64,000 bases of DNA from Streptomyces coeruleorubidus (GCF_028885415.1 NZ_CP118527.1:6324001-6388000); one strand, 5' to 3'. Numbered from the stretch's first letter, positions 47,918-57,360 are shown. Numbers and translations are program-made. The notes: generated by a model from the letters alone, not told the origin.

Positions 47918-48991
47918 CTACGTCCGAGCCGTCGCCGCGACCGGAAGCTCCGTGCCGGCCGCGGCGCGCCGGGCCGTTCGCAAGCGGTCGGCGCCGACCA
48001 TCCGCCACAGCGCGGCGGGATCGCCGTACCGGGCGGACTCGGCCGCGGCCAGTCGGAAGTACCGGTGCAGGCCCAGTTCCGCCGTCATCGCGCGAACCCC
48101 GCAGCTCTGCATGCTCAGCCGCACCACGTCGCGCGCGGTCTCGGCGGCCATCGCCAGCGCCATGACCGGCGCGGTGCCGACGGCGTCCGGCTCGGAGTCG
48201 ACCAGCCAGGCCCCCCGGTACACCGCCGCCCTGGTCGCGCGCAACGCCACCATCGCTCGCGCCAACGGGAACGAGACCGCGGGCAGATCACGCAGCCTGG
48301 TGCCGAACTGCCGCCGGAAACCGGCGTATCCCACCGCGATCTGGTGCGCGCCGTCGGCGATGCCCAGCAGGTAGGCAGCCTGTCGCAGCCGCGCACGCGC
48401 GAGGGGGCCGGTGGGCGAGTCGTCCAGAGTCCCGACCACGTCCGCCGCGGTGACCGGCGTGGCATCGAACCGGACGACCGGCGGCCAGCACGCGCTCTCC
48501 GTGATGCGGCCGGTCGCCCCGCGCTCCACCGCGACGAGCACCGACTCGCCGCCTGTCCTGGTGGCCACCAGAAGCGTCCCGGCGTTCACGTCGTCGACCG
48601 TGGCCGCGCCGGTCAGCTCCCAGCCACCGGCTCGCGCGGTCGCGGTGACCCCACTGCCGACCGGCAGCGCTTCCAGTCCGGCCAGTGCCGCGCCCGCCGG
48701 GGCGCCCATGCCGGCCGCCATCGCGTCGGCCCGGTAGGAGTTTCCGCGTGCCGCGCGGCCGAGCTCCTCGCTGACCAGCACCCCGGCCGTCAGGCCCAGG
48801 TCCAGGCCGCCGACGGAGGCCGGCCGTTCGAAGTCGGACGCGCCCAGTTCGTCGAGCACCGTCCGGGTGGGTCCGAAGGCTCCGTCGGCCACCGGCGCGC
48901 CGTGCAGCTCCATCCGGGCGGGGACGCCGGCAAGGCCCGTACGCAACGCCTTGCGCAGCTCGATGACGAGCGGATCGGGGGTGAGGTCCAT
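47918..48991 (-). CDS. acyl-CoA dehydrogenase family protein (probable beta subunit of a pair)
   Basis: 357 residues, ATG directly after the stop of the upstream dehydrogenase. It is a weakly conserved ACAD: LDELGASDFERPASVGGLDLGL, SEELGRAARG, IAVGYAGFRRQFGTRL and a C-terminal helical domain. The FAD/acyl-CoA signatures (YTEPDAGSD type) are lost from the middle domain. In tandem with 48993-50147 it resembles the non-catalytic partner of heteromeric FadE enzymes. It is last in the leftward NRPS operon. Confidence 0.8.
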   Translation of the reverse strand: MDLTPDPLVIELRKALRTGLAGVPARMELHGAPVADGAFGPTRTVLDELGASDFERPASVGGLDLGLTAGVLVSEELGRAARGNSYRADAMAAGMGAPAGAALAGLEALPVGSGVTATARAGGWELTGAATVDDVNAGTLLVATRTGGESVLVAVERGATGRITESACWPPVVRFDATPVTAADVVGTLDDSPTGPLARARLRQAAYLLGIADGAHQIAVGYAGFRRQFGTRLRDLPAVSFPLARAMVALRATRAAVYRGAWLVDSEPDAVGTAPVMALAMAAETARDVVRLSMQSCGVRAMTAELGLHRYFRLAAAESARYGDPAALWRMVGADRLRTARRAAAGTELPVAATART

Positions 48992-48992
48992 G

Positions 48993-50147
48993 TCAGTGCT
49001 CTTCCTGTCCGATGGAGTCGAACGCGGCGGCCATGATCTGGAGCATCACCTCGGAGGTCCCTGCCGACAGCGTGAGCCCCGGCGCCTCTCGGTAGGCGGA
49101 GTCCAGGGTCACAGCCGCCCTGGTGCGGTTCGCCCGCTGCTCGGGGCCGGGGATGTCGGCGGCCCACGCCGCGACGCTCTGGGCGAGTTCGCTGCTGTGG
49201 TACTTGGCGACGGCGGTCGAGACCTGATCGACCTGGTCCGACGCAAGGCCGGTGAGCACCTCCCAGGCGAGGACGTGGTCGGCCGTCAGCGCGCCGTGCC
49301 AGCGGCCGATCTGCTCGAGGTGGGCGTCGTGCGGGGAGTGCGGGTCGCAGTCGATGAGTGCGTCCAGCGCGGCATCGAGCCAGTGCTCCGCCTTGAGGTA
49401 GTAGTCAAGACCGGTGCGTTCGATGGCCAGTGCCTCGTTGAGCAGCGGCCACCCCTCGTCGCGCGGACCGAGGAGGTCGCCGCCCGACACCGGAACCGAG
49501 TCGAGGTCCACCCGGTGGAAGTGCTCGTCGCCGACGCCGGGTATCAGCGACACCGTCACACCAGGTGCGCCCATGTCGACCAGGAACAGACTGATTCCCT
49601 GGTACTTCCCGGCACTCGGCGTCGTACGGGCCGCGCACAGTCCGAGGTCGACGAACCGTGTCTTGAGGCTGAACACCTTCGTGCCGGTGATGCGGTAGCC
49701 GTCACCGTCCGGTTCGGCCACGGCCCGCAGTGCACCGAGATCCGATCCCGCGTCCGGTTCGGTGTAGAGCACCGAGGCGAAACTCTCACCGCGGGCCAGT
49801 GCGGGCAGGTACCGCCGCTTCTGCTCGTCGCTGCCCGCCATCAGCAGGAACTGGCCGACGATCTGGATGGTGTTGACGTGCAGGGTGTCCGGCACTCCCG
49901 CGCGCACCAGTTCCTCGGCGACGATCGCGGCATCGGTGAGCGGACGCCCTTGTCCGCCGAACTCGGCGGGCCAGTGCACGGCGAGCAGTCCCAGCTCTCC
50001 GAGCAGGCGGTAGAGCGGGCGCGCGTCCGGCTCGACACCGTCCGCGCCCGTGGCCTGTGCCGCCGCGGCACGCACCTCGGCGGAGCGCAGCGTCGTGCGC
50101 ACGCCCGCCCGGAACCGCTGTTGTTCCTCGGTGAATCCGAACCGCAT
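48993..50147 (-). CDS. acyl-CoA dehydrogenase family protein (probable flavin-binding partner)
   Basis: 384 residues. HWPAEFGGQGRPLTDAAIVAEEL, SVLYTEPDAGSDLGALRAVAE (FAD/substrate signature), TGTKVFSLKT and ALAIERTGLDYYL are conserved. The C-terminal motif reads LTLSAGTSEVMLQI, so the position of the classical Glu in YEGTxEI is Ala; the base may lie elsewhere as in the isovaleryl/long-chain type. It probably desaturates an acyl or aminoacyl thioester during metabolite assembly. It starts 10 nt after the NRPS stop. Confidence 0.85.
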   Translation of the reverse strand: MRFGFTEEQQRFRAGVRTTLRSAEVRAAAAQATGADGVEPDARPLYRLLGELGLLAVHWPAEFGGQGRPLTDAAIVAEELVRAGVPDTLHVNTIQIVGQFLLMAGSDEQKRRYLPALARGESFASVLYTEPDAGSDLGALRAVAEPDGDGYRITGTKVFSLKTRFVDLGLCAARTTPSAGKYQGISLFLVDMGAPGVTVSLIPGVGDEHFHRVDLDSVPVSGGDLLGPRDEGWPLLNEALAIERTGLDYYLKAEHWLDAALDALIDCDPHSPHDAHLEQIGRWHGALTADHVLAWEVLTGLASDQVDQVSTAVAKYHSSELAQSVAAWAADIPGPEQRANRTRAAVTLDSAYREAPGLTLSAGTSEVMLQIMAAAFDSIGQEEH

Positions 50148-50157
50148 GTACGTCTCC

Positions 50158-53100
50158 TCAAGACGCGAGCGTCTCTTCGATCGCTGCGACGACCCGGCTC
50201 AGCGCCGGTTCTGTGAACAGGGTGTAGTGGTCGCCGGGCACGCTTTCGGCCCGGAACGGACCCGTGCACACCGTCCGCCACTGCTCTTCCATGGCGATGT
50301 GCGGCGAGGCGGTGAGCACGGTGACCGGTCCGCCGTACGGGCCCGGTGGCCGGTACTCCTGCATCGACAGGGCGGAGGACCGGAAGGTCTCGAAGCGGGA
50401 GGTCAACTCCTGCTCGGTGAGCTCCAGTTCGACGCCGAGACCGGTCAGTGTCTCCCTGACGTCGGCCACGCCGGCGGCCGGGTCGTCAAGGACCGCGCGC
50501 ACCGCCTGGCCGTCGCGTCCCGTCAGCCTGGCGACGTCGTGCACGAACCGCTGCCGCACCGTCGGCTCGTCGAGTGGGACGGTGTCCTCGTCGTAGGCGG
50601 CGTCCAGCAGAACGACCGGCGGCCGTTCTCCGGTCTTCTGCTCGATCTGCCGGGCGACCTCGAAGGCGAGCACACCGCCGTAGGACCAGCCGGCCAGGCA
50701 ACACGACGTCGGCAGGCCGCTCTCGATCAGGGCCTGCGCGATCCTGGCGGCGGTCGCTGCCATCGCGTCCCGCGGGGCCACGGCGGCGTCCCGTGGATCG
50801 GCGGCGAAACCGGCCACACCGATGTCCTCGCGCAGTGCCCTGGCCAACGGTATGTAGCAGAACAGCTCACCGCCTGACGGGTGCAGCAGGATCACCTGCG
50901 CCGGGCCCGACGAACGCATCACCACCGGTGCCCGGTCCCCACCCGGCGCGGCAGTCCGGGCGGGGTCCTGCCCGGACAGGCTCGCCAGCGCGTCGAGCGG
51001 ATCGTCGTCATCGCGCTGTGCGGCGCGGACGGTGTCGATGGTGGCGGCCAGGTGTGCGACGGTGGGCGAGACGAAGAAGTCGCCGAGGGCGATCTCCACC
51101 CCGAACCTGCGGTTGATCGCCGACATCAGCTGAACGGCCTGGAGGCTGTTGCCGCCCGCCAGGAAGAAGTCGTCGCGCACGCCGAGCCGGTCGTCGCGCA
51201 GCAGGGGAGCGAGCACGTCGCGCAGCAGCCGCCGTTCCGTCGCGGTGAGCGACTCGTCGCTGTACCCCTCGCCCGCACGGCTCAGGTCCGGCGCGGGCAG
51301 CCGGCGCCAGTCGACCTTGCCGCTGCTGGTGAGCGGCAGCTCGTCGAGGACCACGAAGTACGCCGGGATCATGTACGACGGCAGGAGCGTGCCCAGATGC
51401 TCGCGCACCGCCGGCACCTGCTGTTCGGTGACCCCGGTCAGATAGCCGACGAGGTGCTTGTCCCCGTTGTCGTCGGTCCACGCCTGTACGCTGACCGGAC
51501 CGATTCCGTCGAAGCCGGTCAACGCCGACTCCACCTCGCCCAGTTCGATCCGCAGTCCGCGGATCTTGACCTGCTGGTCGATCCGGCCGAGGAAGACAAG
51601 CCGTCCGTCGGCCAGTCGCTTCACCAGGTCTCCGGTCCGGTACAGCCGTCCACCGGGCGCGGTGCCGAACGGGTCGGTGATGAACTTCTCCGCGGTCAGC
51701 TCCTCCCGGTTGAGGTAGCCGCGCGCCAGCCCGCCACCGCCGATCACCAGTTCACCCGGCACACCGACCGGCACCTGGCGCAGGTCGCGGTCCAGCACGT
51801 GCGCCACGTGGTTGGCCATGGGCAGGCCGATCGGCGGCGAGGCGTCCCAGGTGCCGGGACACTCCTCCACGATCATCGTCACCGTGCACTCGGTCGGCCC
51901 GTAGCCGTTGAACAGCCGCCTGCCCGGGTTCCACCGGTTCACCAGCTCACCGCTGAACGCCTCGCCGCCGACGAACGCGATCCGCAGGTCGGTGAACTTC
52001 TCGGGCGCCAGCAGCGGCATGACGGTCGGGGGCAGGTCGATCACGGTGATGCCGGCCTGTTCCATCAGCGCCTGGAGCCGGTCGATGGACAGCCGTTCGT
52101 CGTCGGTCGCCAGGCACAGGCGCGCTCCGGTCAGCAGCGCCGAGAACGTCTCGAACACGGAGACGTCGAAGGTCACCGAAGCGAACCCGAGCACCCGGTC
52201 GGCCGGTGTCAGGTCGAACAGGTCCCGCGTGGAGTCGATGAAGTTGACCACGCCGCGGTGTTCGAGCAGCACACCCTTCGGCTTGCCGGTGCTGCCGGAG
52301 GTGTAGATGACGTACGCGACGTCGCCGGGCTTCGCCGCGAGCGGCGGATTGTGGCCGGGCATAGTCGCCAGTTCCCCGCGGACGTCGTCCAGCGTCACGA
52401 CGGGCGCGTCGACCTCGCTCACGGTCTTGCCGGCCTCGGCGTGTGCGATCACCGCGCGCACACCCGCGTCGGCGGCGATCTCCGCGACCCGCGCGGGGGG
52501 ATGCGCCGTGTCGAGCGGCACATAGGCCGCGCCGGTCTTCAGCACCGCGAGGATCGCGGTCGTCAGATCCAGGTTCCTGCGCAGACACAGGCCGACCCGC
52601 GTGCCCGGCTCGACGCCGCGCTCGCGCAGCAGTGCGGCGAGCCGGTTCGCACGGGCGTTGAGTTCGGCGTAGCTGGTCTCGACGCCGGAGACGACGACCG
52701 CCACGCTGTCCGGGGACTCCTCGACGCGCGCCTCGAACTCCTGAACGACGGTGGACTCGCGTATCGGGCGCATCGGTCCCTTGCCGACCTCGGCCAGGAA
52801 CTCCTTGTCCGCCGGGCTCAGCACCTCGGCGGCGGACAACGGAGCGTCGGGGGCCGCCGTCAAGGTGGTGAGCAGTCCGTCGTAGTGCCGGGCGAACCTG
52901 GCGATGCTCTCGGCGTCGAACAGGTCGGTGTTGAACTCGATGGCGAGGCGTGCGTCGGCGCCGGGAGCCGCCTGCTCCGTCAGGTTCCAGCTCATGTCGA
53001 ACCGGGAGGTGCCGGTCCGGACGGCCTCCTGTGAGGTGGCGATGCCGGGCAGGCCGGTCGTGGTGGCCGCGTTCTCCACGCCGAACACGATCTGGAAGAT

Positions 53101-54258
53101 CGGTGAGCGTGAGGGGTCGACGACCGGATCCACCGCGTCGACCAGCTTGTCGAACGGCAGCCCGCCCTGCTCGCAGGCCTCGGACGACACACGCCTGACC
53201 CGCTGCACCAACTCGCGGAAGGTCGGGTCGCCGGAGACGTCCGCGCGCAGCACCCGCATGTCGCTGAAGAGCCCGATCACCGATGACACGGCGTCGTGCC
53301 CCCGGTTCGCATCCGGCGAGCCGATCACCAGGTCGTCCAGGCCGCAGTAGCGGTGCAGCAGGGTGAAGAACGCGGCAACGAGGACGTCGAACGGGCTCGC
53401 GCCCTCCTTCCGGGCCAGTTCCCCCGCCCGCTTCAGGCCCTGGTGCCCGACGGTGAAGCTGCCGCTCCCGCCTGCGAAGGTCCGTGTGTCACCACGGGGC
53501 CGGTCGGTCGGGAACTCCAGCACCTCGACGCCCGCCAGCTTGTCCCGCCAGTACGCGGCCAGCCTGTCCAGGTCGCCGCCGCGCAGTCGCCGGCGTTGCC
53601 ACACCGTGTAGTCCGGGTACTGCACGGGAAGGTCGGGCAGCCGCGGTGCGTCGCCGTCGCGCAGCGACCGGTAGCACTCGGCGAGTTCACGGATCAGCAC
53701 GTTGCGCGACCAGGCGTCGCACACGACGTGGGGTACGTCGAGCAGGAAGAGATGGTCGTCCGGCGCCACCCTGACCAGCGCCGCGCGCCACACCGGCGTC
53801 CTGGTCAGGTCGAACGGTGCCGCGCTCCGCCTCTCCACCAGGGCCCGCGCGGCGGCGAGCCGCTGCTCGTGGTCGTCGCCTTCGGCCTCGATCAGCGGCA
53901 GCTCGATGGGGACCTCGGGCACGACCACCTGCATCGGGCCGCCCTCGCGCTCCACGATCACGGTCCGCAGCGCGTCGTGCCGGGCCACGACCGCGGCCAG
54001 CGCCGAGCGCAACACGTGCGCGTCCAGATCGCCCCGCAGGCGCAGGCACAGCGGCATCCCGGCGACAGCACCGTCCGGCGCCGGGCGGTCGAGGAACCTC
54101 AGGCTCTCCTGCGCGTGCGACAGCGGTACCGGCCCCGTGTCACCGCGCGGCGTCGGGCCTCGCCTCGCCGCGGCGTGTGCCTGCTCCCTCAGCCGCGCGA
54201 GGAACCGCGCGCGGCGCTCCGCGGGCAGCGCGGCCAGGCGCTGGGTCATGTCGGTCAC
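50158..54258 (-). CDS. single-module non-ribosomal peptide synthetase, C-A-T-TE
   Basis: 1366 residues; GTG overlaps the upstream stop. The condensation domain (about 40-470) has VPHVVCDAW in place of HHxxxDG: catalytic H177 and D181 kept, first His is Pro, Gly is Ala. The adenylation domain (about 500-1000) has YTSGSTGKPKG, FNGYGPTE, YRTGDL, GRIDQQVKIRG and SGKVDWRRL. The eight-to-ten residue code aligned by eye to GrsA is D-V-F-D-F-G-G-V-T-K, which I cannot assign. Carrier domain: FLAGGNSLQA. Thioesterase: AGWSYGGVLAF with DAAYDED and PGDHYTLF. The TE implies product release here. No MbtH protein is in the window. Confidence 0.95.
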   Translation of the reverse strand: MTDMTQRLAALPAERRARFLARLREQAHAAARRGPTPRGDTGPVPLSHAQESLRFLDRPAPDGAVAGMPLCLRLRGDLDAHVLRSALAAVVARHDALRTVIVEREGGPMQVVVPEVPIELPLIEAEGDDHEQRLAAARALVERRSAAPFDLTRTPVWRAALVRVAPDDHLFLLDVPHVVCDAWSRNVLIRELAECYRSLRDGDAPRLPDLPVQYPDYTVWQRRRLRGGDLDRLAAYWRDKLAGVEVLEFPTDRPRGDTRTFAGGSGSFTVGHQGLKRAGELARKEGASPFDVLVAAFFTLLHRYCGLDDLVIGSPDANRGHDAVSSVIGLFSDMRVLRADVSGDPTFRELVQRVRRVSSEACEQGGLPFDKLVDAVDPVVDPSRSPIFQIVFGVENAATTTGLPGIATSQEAVRTGTSRFDMSWNLTEQAAPGADARLAIEFNTDLFDAESIARFARHYDGLLTTLTAAPDAPLSAAEVLSPADKEFLAEVGKGPMRPIRESTVVQEFEARVEESPDSVAVVVSGVETSYAELNARANRLAALLRERGVEPGTRVGLCLRRNLDLTTAILAVLKTGAAYVPLDTAHPPARVAEIAADAGVRAVIAHAEAGKTVSEVDAPVVTLDDVRGELATMPGHNPPLAAKPGDVAYVIYTSGSTGKPKGVLLEHRGVVNFIDSTRDLFDLTPADRVLGFASVTFDVSVFETFSALLTGARLCLATDDERLSIDRLQALMEQAGITVIDLPPTVMPLLAPEKFTDLRIAFVGGEAFSGELVNRWNPGRRLFNGYGPTECTVTMIVEECPGTWDASPPIGLPMANHVAHVLDRDLRQVPVGVPGELVIGGGGLARGYLNREELTAEKFITDPFGTAPGGRLYRTGDLVKRLADGRLVFLGRIDQQVKIRGLRIELGEVESALTGFDGIGPVSVQAWTDDNGDKHLVGYLTGVTEQQVPAVREHLGTLLPSYMIPAYFVVLDELPLTSSGKVDWRRLPAPDLSRAGEGYSDESLTATERRLLRDVLAPLLRDDRLGVRDDFFLAGGNSLQAVQLMSAINRRFGVEIALGDFFVSPTVAHLAATIDTVRAAQRDDDDPLDALASLSGQDPARTAAPGGDRAPVVMRSSGPAQVILLHPSGGELFCYIPLARALREDIGVAGFAADPRDAAVAPRDAMAATAARIAQALIESGLPTSCCLAGWSYGGVLAFEVARQIEQKTGERPPVVLLDAAYDEDTVPLDEPTVRQRFVHDVARLTGRDGQAVRAVLDDPAAGVADVRETLTGLGVELELTEQELTSRFETFRSSALSMQEYRPPGPYGGPVTVLTASPHIAMEEQWRTVCTGPFRAESVPGDHYTLFTEPALSRVVAAIEETLAS

Positions 54259-55379
54259 CTCAGACTCCTTACGGGCTGCGGAGCGTCGATCACCCGCTCG
54301 TCCGAGCGCACGGGCAGGTGTGCCAACTCCGAGATGGCGATGGTCAGCACGTCGATGCCACGCATGTAGTCCGACAGCACGATGTGCTCGTCGTCGGCGT
54401 GATCGAGACTGCTGTCGCCCGGGCCGTAGGTCGCCATCGGGATGTCCCAGACCTCGGCGAGGGTGTTCATGTCCGAGGTCGCCGTCTTCACCACCAGCCG
54501 TGGCCGGGCGTGCAGTTGCCGGATACCGGACACCAGCGCGCGCACCGCCGGGTCGGCCCGGCCCACCCGGCAGGCCGCCACCGAGTTCAGCACTTCGAGG
54601 TCGCCGGCCGGCAGCCTCTCACGCAGCCCGCGCACCAGCTCGTCGACGTCGAACCCCGGTGGGATGCGGACGCTGAGGTCCGCCGTCGCCGTCGTCAGAT
54701 CGGCGTTGAGCTGGCACAAAGTCGCGCCCGGCTGGTCGAACACGCCATGGCTCGCGTCCGGCCCGAGCAGATCGACCAGCGCGTCCCAGCAGGCGACGGC
54801 CAGTTCGGACGCCTTCGGTGCCGGGTTGCTCGGGTGCGTGGCAGGACACTTGACGGTGTAGCGCAGGTCGAGCTTGCCCTTGTAACCGAGCACGACGCTC
54901 GACCAGCCGCTCGGTTCGCCGATGATCAGCGCGTCCGGCCGGTCATGGGTGGCTCGGATCGCCATCGCCCCACGGGAGCGCGGAGTCTCCTCCTCGACGA
55001 CGCCGATCACCACGATCCGGCCGGGGAAGTCCACCGCGCCTGCCGCGGCACAGATCATCGCCGCGAGCGGTCCCTTGGCGTCCACCGCGCCGCGGCCGTA
55101 GAGCTTGCCGTCCTCGGAGCGGACCGGGAACTGGCCCGAGACGGTGTCCATGTGCCCCAGCAGCATCAGGGTCGGGCCCACGCCGCGCTCGATCACGCCG
55201 ATCACATTGCCCACGCCGTCGATGTGCGCCTGATAGCCCAGGTCCGCCATCGCTTCGGCCAAGTAGTCGGCCAGCGCACGCTCTTGGTAGGAGGAGGAGG
55301 GGATCTCCAGCATCTTGCGCAGCAGTCCGGCGGCGTACGTCTCGGTGACGTTGCCCGACGAAGTGAACGCCCAGTTCAT
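54255..55379 (-). CDS. lysK: LysK-like carrier-protein amino acid hydrolase (M20 family)
   Basis: 374 residues from ATG 55379, overlapping lysX by 4 nt. M20 metallopeptidase: LMLLGHMDTVSGQFPV, YGRGAVDAKGPLAAMI and VIGVVEEETPRSRGA bind two metals, and IIGEPSGWSSVVLGYKGKL and SSLDHADDEHI follow. The close match of GRGAVDAKGPLAAM to Thermus LysK suggests it cleaves the finished amino acid from the C-terminal Glu of the LysW carrier. Its place in a LysX-NRPS operon fits release of the building block. Confidence 0.9.
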   Translation of the reverse strand: MNWAFTSSGNVTETYAAGLLRKMLEIPSSSYQERALADYLAEAMADLGYQAHIDGVGNVIGVIERGVGPTLMLLGHMDTVSGQFPVRSEDGKLYGRGAVDAKGPLAAMICAAAGAVDFPGRIVVIGVVEEETPRSRGAMAIRATHDRPDALIIGEPSGWSSVVLGYKGKLDLRYTVKCPATHPSNPAPKASELAVACWDALVDLLGPDASHGVFDQPGATLCQLNADLTTATADLSVRIPPGFDVDELVRGLRERLPAGDLEVLNSVAACRVGRADPAVRALVSGIRQLHARPRLVVKTATSDMNTLAEVWDIPMATYGPGDSSLDHADDEHIVLSDYMRGIDVLTIAISELAHLPVRSDERVIDAPQPVRSLR

Positions 55380-56254
55380 CGTTGCGCTCGTTCCAGTAGA
55401 TGGTCGACGATGTGGTCCGCGACATCGACCCGGTCGCCGAGTGCGGATTGGAAACCGGTGAACTCGACCCGGTGATTGACCTCCAGGACCAGCAGCCGGC
55501 CGTCGCGGTCCTCGATCAGATCGACACCGGCGATGTCGGCGCCGACGGCGGCGGCCGCGTCCAGGGAGAGCTTGGTGATCTCCGGCGTCACCTCGCACGG
55601 CCGGGTCTGCCCGCCGAGCGCCACATTGGTACGCAGGGACTCGCCGGTCCGGTAGACGGCGCCCAGCACCTGACCACCGACCACGATCACCCTGATGTCC
55701 CGGTCGGGCTTGTCGATCAGCTCCTGCACATACCCGAGGTGCGACTGCGGGCCGGGCAGCGCGGCGGCGTACTCGAGCACACCTTCCGCACTGGCGCGGT
55801 CGGGCAGTTGAACCACCAGCCGGCCCCACGAGCCGACCAGCGGTTTGATCAGCGCCGGGTAGCCGATGGAGTCCAGGGCGGCCAGCGCGGCCTGCGGAGT
55901 GAGGGCGAGCGCGGTGCGCGGTGTCGGCACCCAGGCCGCCTCCAAGGCCATGGTGGTGCGCCACTTGTCGCCGCACACCTCGGTCGCGTCCGCGCTGTTG
56001 ACCACTTCGACTCCCGCCGCGGTGAGACAGCGGGCCGCGTACGCCGCGCGGAACTGGCCGATCTCCCGGTTCAGCGCGAGACTCCAGGGCAGGTCACGCT
56101 GACCGGCGAGGAACCATTGCCGACGGGTGTCGACGTGGTCGAAGGGGACACCGCGCCGGTCGAATGCGTCGAACAGCCTTTTCTCGTCCGCACCGACCCG
56201 GCTGGCGAGTATGGCGATCCTGCAGTCACCTGGGCGCTCTGGTGTCGCTGACAC
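55376..56254 (-). CDS. lysX: LysX-like carrier-protein:amino acid ligase (ATP-grasp)
   Basis: 292 residues, GTG start with GGAGGT upstream. RimK/LysX ATP-grasp fold with LysX-specific blocks EVCGDKWRTTMAL, IKPLVGSWGRLVVQL, YVQELIDKPDRDIRVIVVGG, TNVALGGQTRPCEVTPE and VLEVNHRVEFTGF. It couples the alpha-amino group of glutamate or 2-aminoadipate to the gamma-carboxyl of the carrier's last residue. It is first in the leftward operon, divergent from the sulfotransferase across a regulatory region repeated at 63517-63770. Confidence 0.92.
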   Translation of the reverse strand: MSATPERPGDCRIAILASRVGADEKRLFDAFDRRGVPFDHVDTRRQWFLAGQRDLPWSLALNREIGQFRAAYAARCLTAAGVEVVNSADATEVCGDKWRTTMALEAAWVPTPRTALALTPQAALAALDSIGYPALIKPLVGSWGRLVVQLPDRASAEGVLEYAAALPGPQSHLGYVQELIDKPDRDIRVIVVGGQVLGAVYRTGESLRTNVALGGQTRPCEVTPEITKLSLDAAAAVGADIAGVDLIEDRDGRLLVLEVNHRVEFTGFQSALGDRVDVADHIVDHLLERAQR

Positions 56255-56504
56255 GTGACCTCCGTATGAGAAGCACTGATTGGCCGGACGGCATAACCGG
56301 CCTGCCGCGTGAAAAAGAAACTACGAGCATGCCGGCACCGTGCGCGTCCGCGACAAGTTCATGCCCGGGGACGCATCGTGTTGACTTTCATCCCCGGTGA
56401 CTGCGAAGCCTGCTTACCCGTCCCCGGCGGCCGCTGTGTCACTCTTGACCGGATTCGAATAACCGCCACAAGAGTTCACTGTCGCCCAAGAAGAGGGGGA
56501 AATC
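56255..56504. promoter_or_regulatory. divergent control region, copy A of a cluster-specific duplicated leader
   Basis: This 250-nt space between lysX (left) and the sulfotransferase (right) aligns by eye along most of its length with 63517-63770. The best block is GTCCGCGACAAGTTCAT (56346-56362), identical to the reverse strand of 63661-63677. It is flanked by matching TACGA boxes, a TGAC-TTTC stretch and a later GTGTCAC(T/C)CTTGA block (around 56436-56448). On the left flank TCGTA..TTC..TTC..CGCG..TATG..GTCCG is shared. It is a shared promoter/operator or leader. Confidence 0.7.
56340..56384 (+). CDS. possible leader peptide, 14 codons (VRVRDKFMPGDASC)
   Basis: GTG at 56340, TGA at 56382-56384. 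The counterpart on the minus strand at 63639-63683 reads MRVRDKFIHGDTLR. The stop lies 120 nt before the sulfotransferase start here and 122 nt before the ATP-grasp start there. Several differences in the first ten codons are at third positions, which suggests but does not prove coding. No good Shine-Dalgarno; TACGAG twelve nt upstream could be a -10 box. Confidence 0.35.
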   Translation: MRVRDKFMPGDASC

Positions 56505-57236
56505 GTGGGACACACATCGGAGCGGATACCGGTGCTCGCTTTGTGGAGCGCGCCGCGCTGCCGCTCCACCGCGTTCGCGCGGATGATGACGGAGCGCGAC
56601 GACCGCGTCGTCGTGCACGAGCCGTTCTCCCGGGTGGTCGACTTCGGTGAGGTGGAGGTCGGCGACCGGGTCGCGCACACCGAGCAGGACGTGCTCGCGG
56701 CGCTGCGTGCCATCGCGGCGCACAAGCCGGTGTTCTTCAAGGACACCACGGACTTCCACTACCCGGCGCTGCTCGCCGACGAGGCCTTCCTCTCGGCCGC
56801 GACGCACACCTTCATCATCCGCGACCCGGCCGAGGCCATCGCCTCGCACCACGCGCTCAACCCGGACCTCGGCCGCGACGAGATCGGCTTCGCCCGGTTG
56901 CACGAGATCTTCACCGCCGTACAGGCCGCCACCGGCACCACGCCGGTCGTGATCGACTCCGACGACCTGCTCGACCGGCCGGCCGAGACCGTGCGGGCGT
57001 ACTGCGCGGCGGTGGGCATCCCCTTCGTTCCGGACGCGCTGAGCTGGAAGCCGGGCATGCGGTCGGAATGGCAGTCGACCAGCAAGTGGCACAAGTCGAC
57101 CAGTGAGACCACCGGCTTCACGCGGAGCAAGAGCGGCGGAGCCGAGGCGGTCGCGGCGGACCCGGTGCTGCGGGCCTACCGCGACTACCACCTGCCGTAC
57201 TACGAGAAGCTGCGCGCCGTCGCGCTCCAGCCGTGA
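56505..57236 (+). CDS. sulfotransferase-family protein
   Basis: 243 residues from GTG 56505, with AGAGGGGG upstream. PAPS-binding 5'-phosphosulfate loop is LWSAPRCRSTAFARMM, and the 3'-phosphate motif is THTFIIRDPAEAIASHH. The C-terminal WKPGMRSEW and YYEKLRAVAL are typical of this sulfotransferase subgroup. It would sulfate a hydroxyl. In azinomycin-type pathways a sulfotransferase activates the hydroxyl whose elimination closes an aziridine, and the rest of this cluster fits that chemistry. Confidence 0.85.
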   Translation: MGHTSERIPVLALWSAPRCRSTAFARMMTERDDRVVVHEPFSRVVDFGEVEVGDRVAHTEQDVLAALRAIAAHKPVFFKDTTDFHYPALLADEAFLSAATHTFIIRDPAEAIASHHALNPDLGRDEIGFARLHEIFTAVQAATGTTPVVIDSDDLLDRPAETVRAYCAAVGIPFVPDALSWKPGMRSEWQSTSKWHKSTSETTGFTRSKSGGAEAVAADPVLRAYRDYHLPYYEKLRAVALQP

Positions 57237-57268
57237 AGCCGTGACCGGTCGGCCGGAATAGTCGCCAG

Positions 57269-57295
57269 GATTACCCGGCGCATACCCCGGTAATC
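57269..57295. promoter_or_regulatory. inverted repeat GATTACC-N13-GGTAATC
   Basis: A perfect 7-bp dyad (57269-57275 and 57289-57295) in the 124-nt space between the sulfotransferase and the next gene. It could be an operator for the downstream operon or a weak attenuator. Confidence 0.35.
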
Positions 57296-57360
57296 GCGGG
57301 ACGGACGAACAGCGCGATCCAGCGGTCTAGGTTTGAAATGCAAAACTGCGCTTCAGTGAG

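Noticed and set aside
50881..53034. 717-codon plus-strand frame opposite the NRPS
   Set aside because: The NRPS has all domain motifs on the minus strand; the opposite frame is low-complexity.
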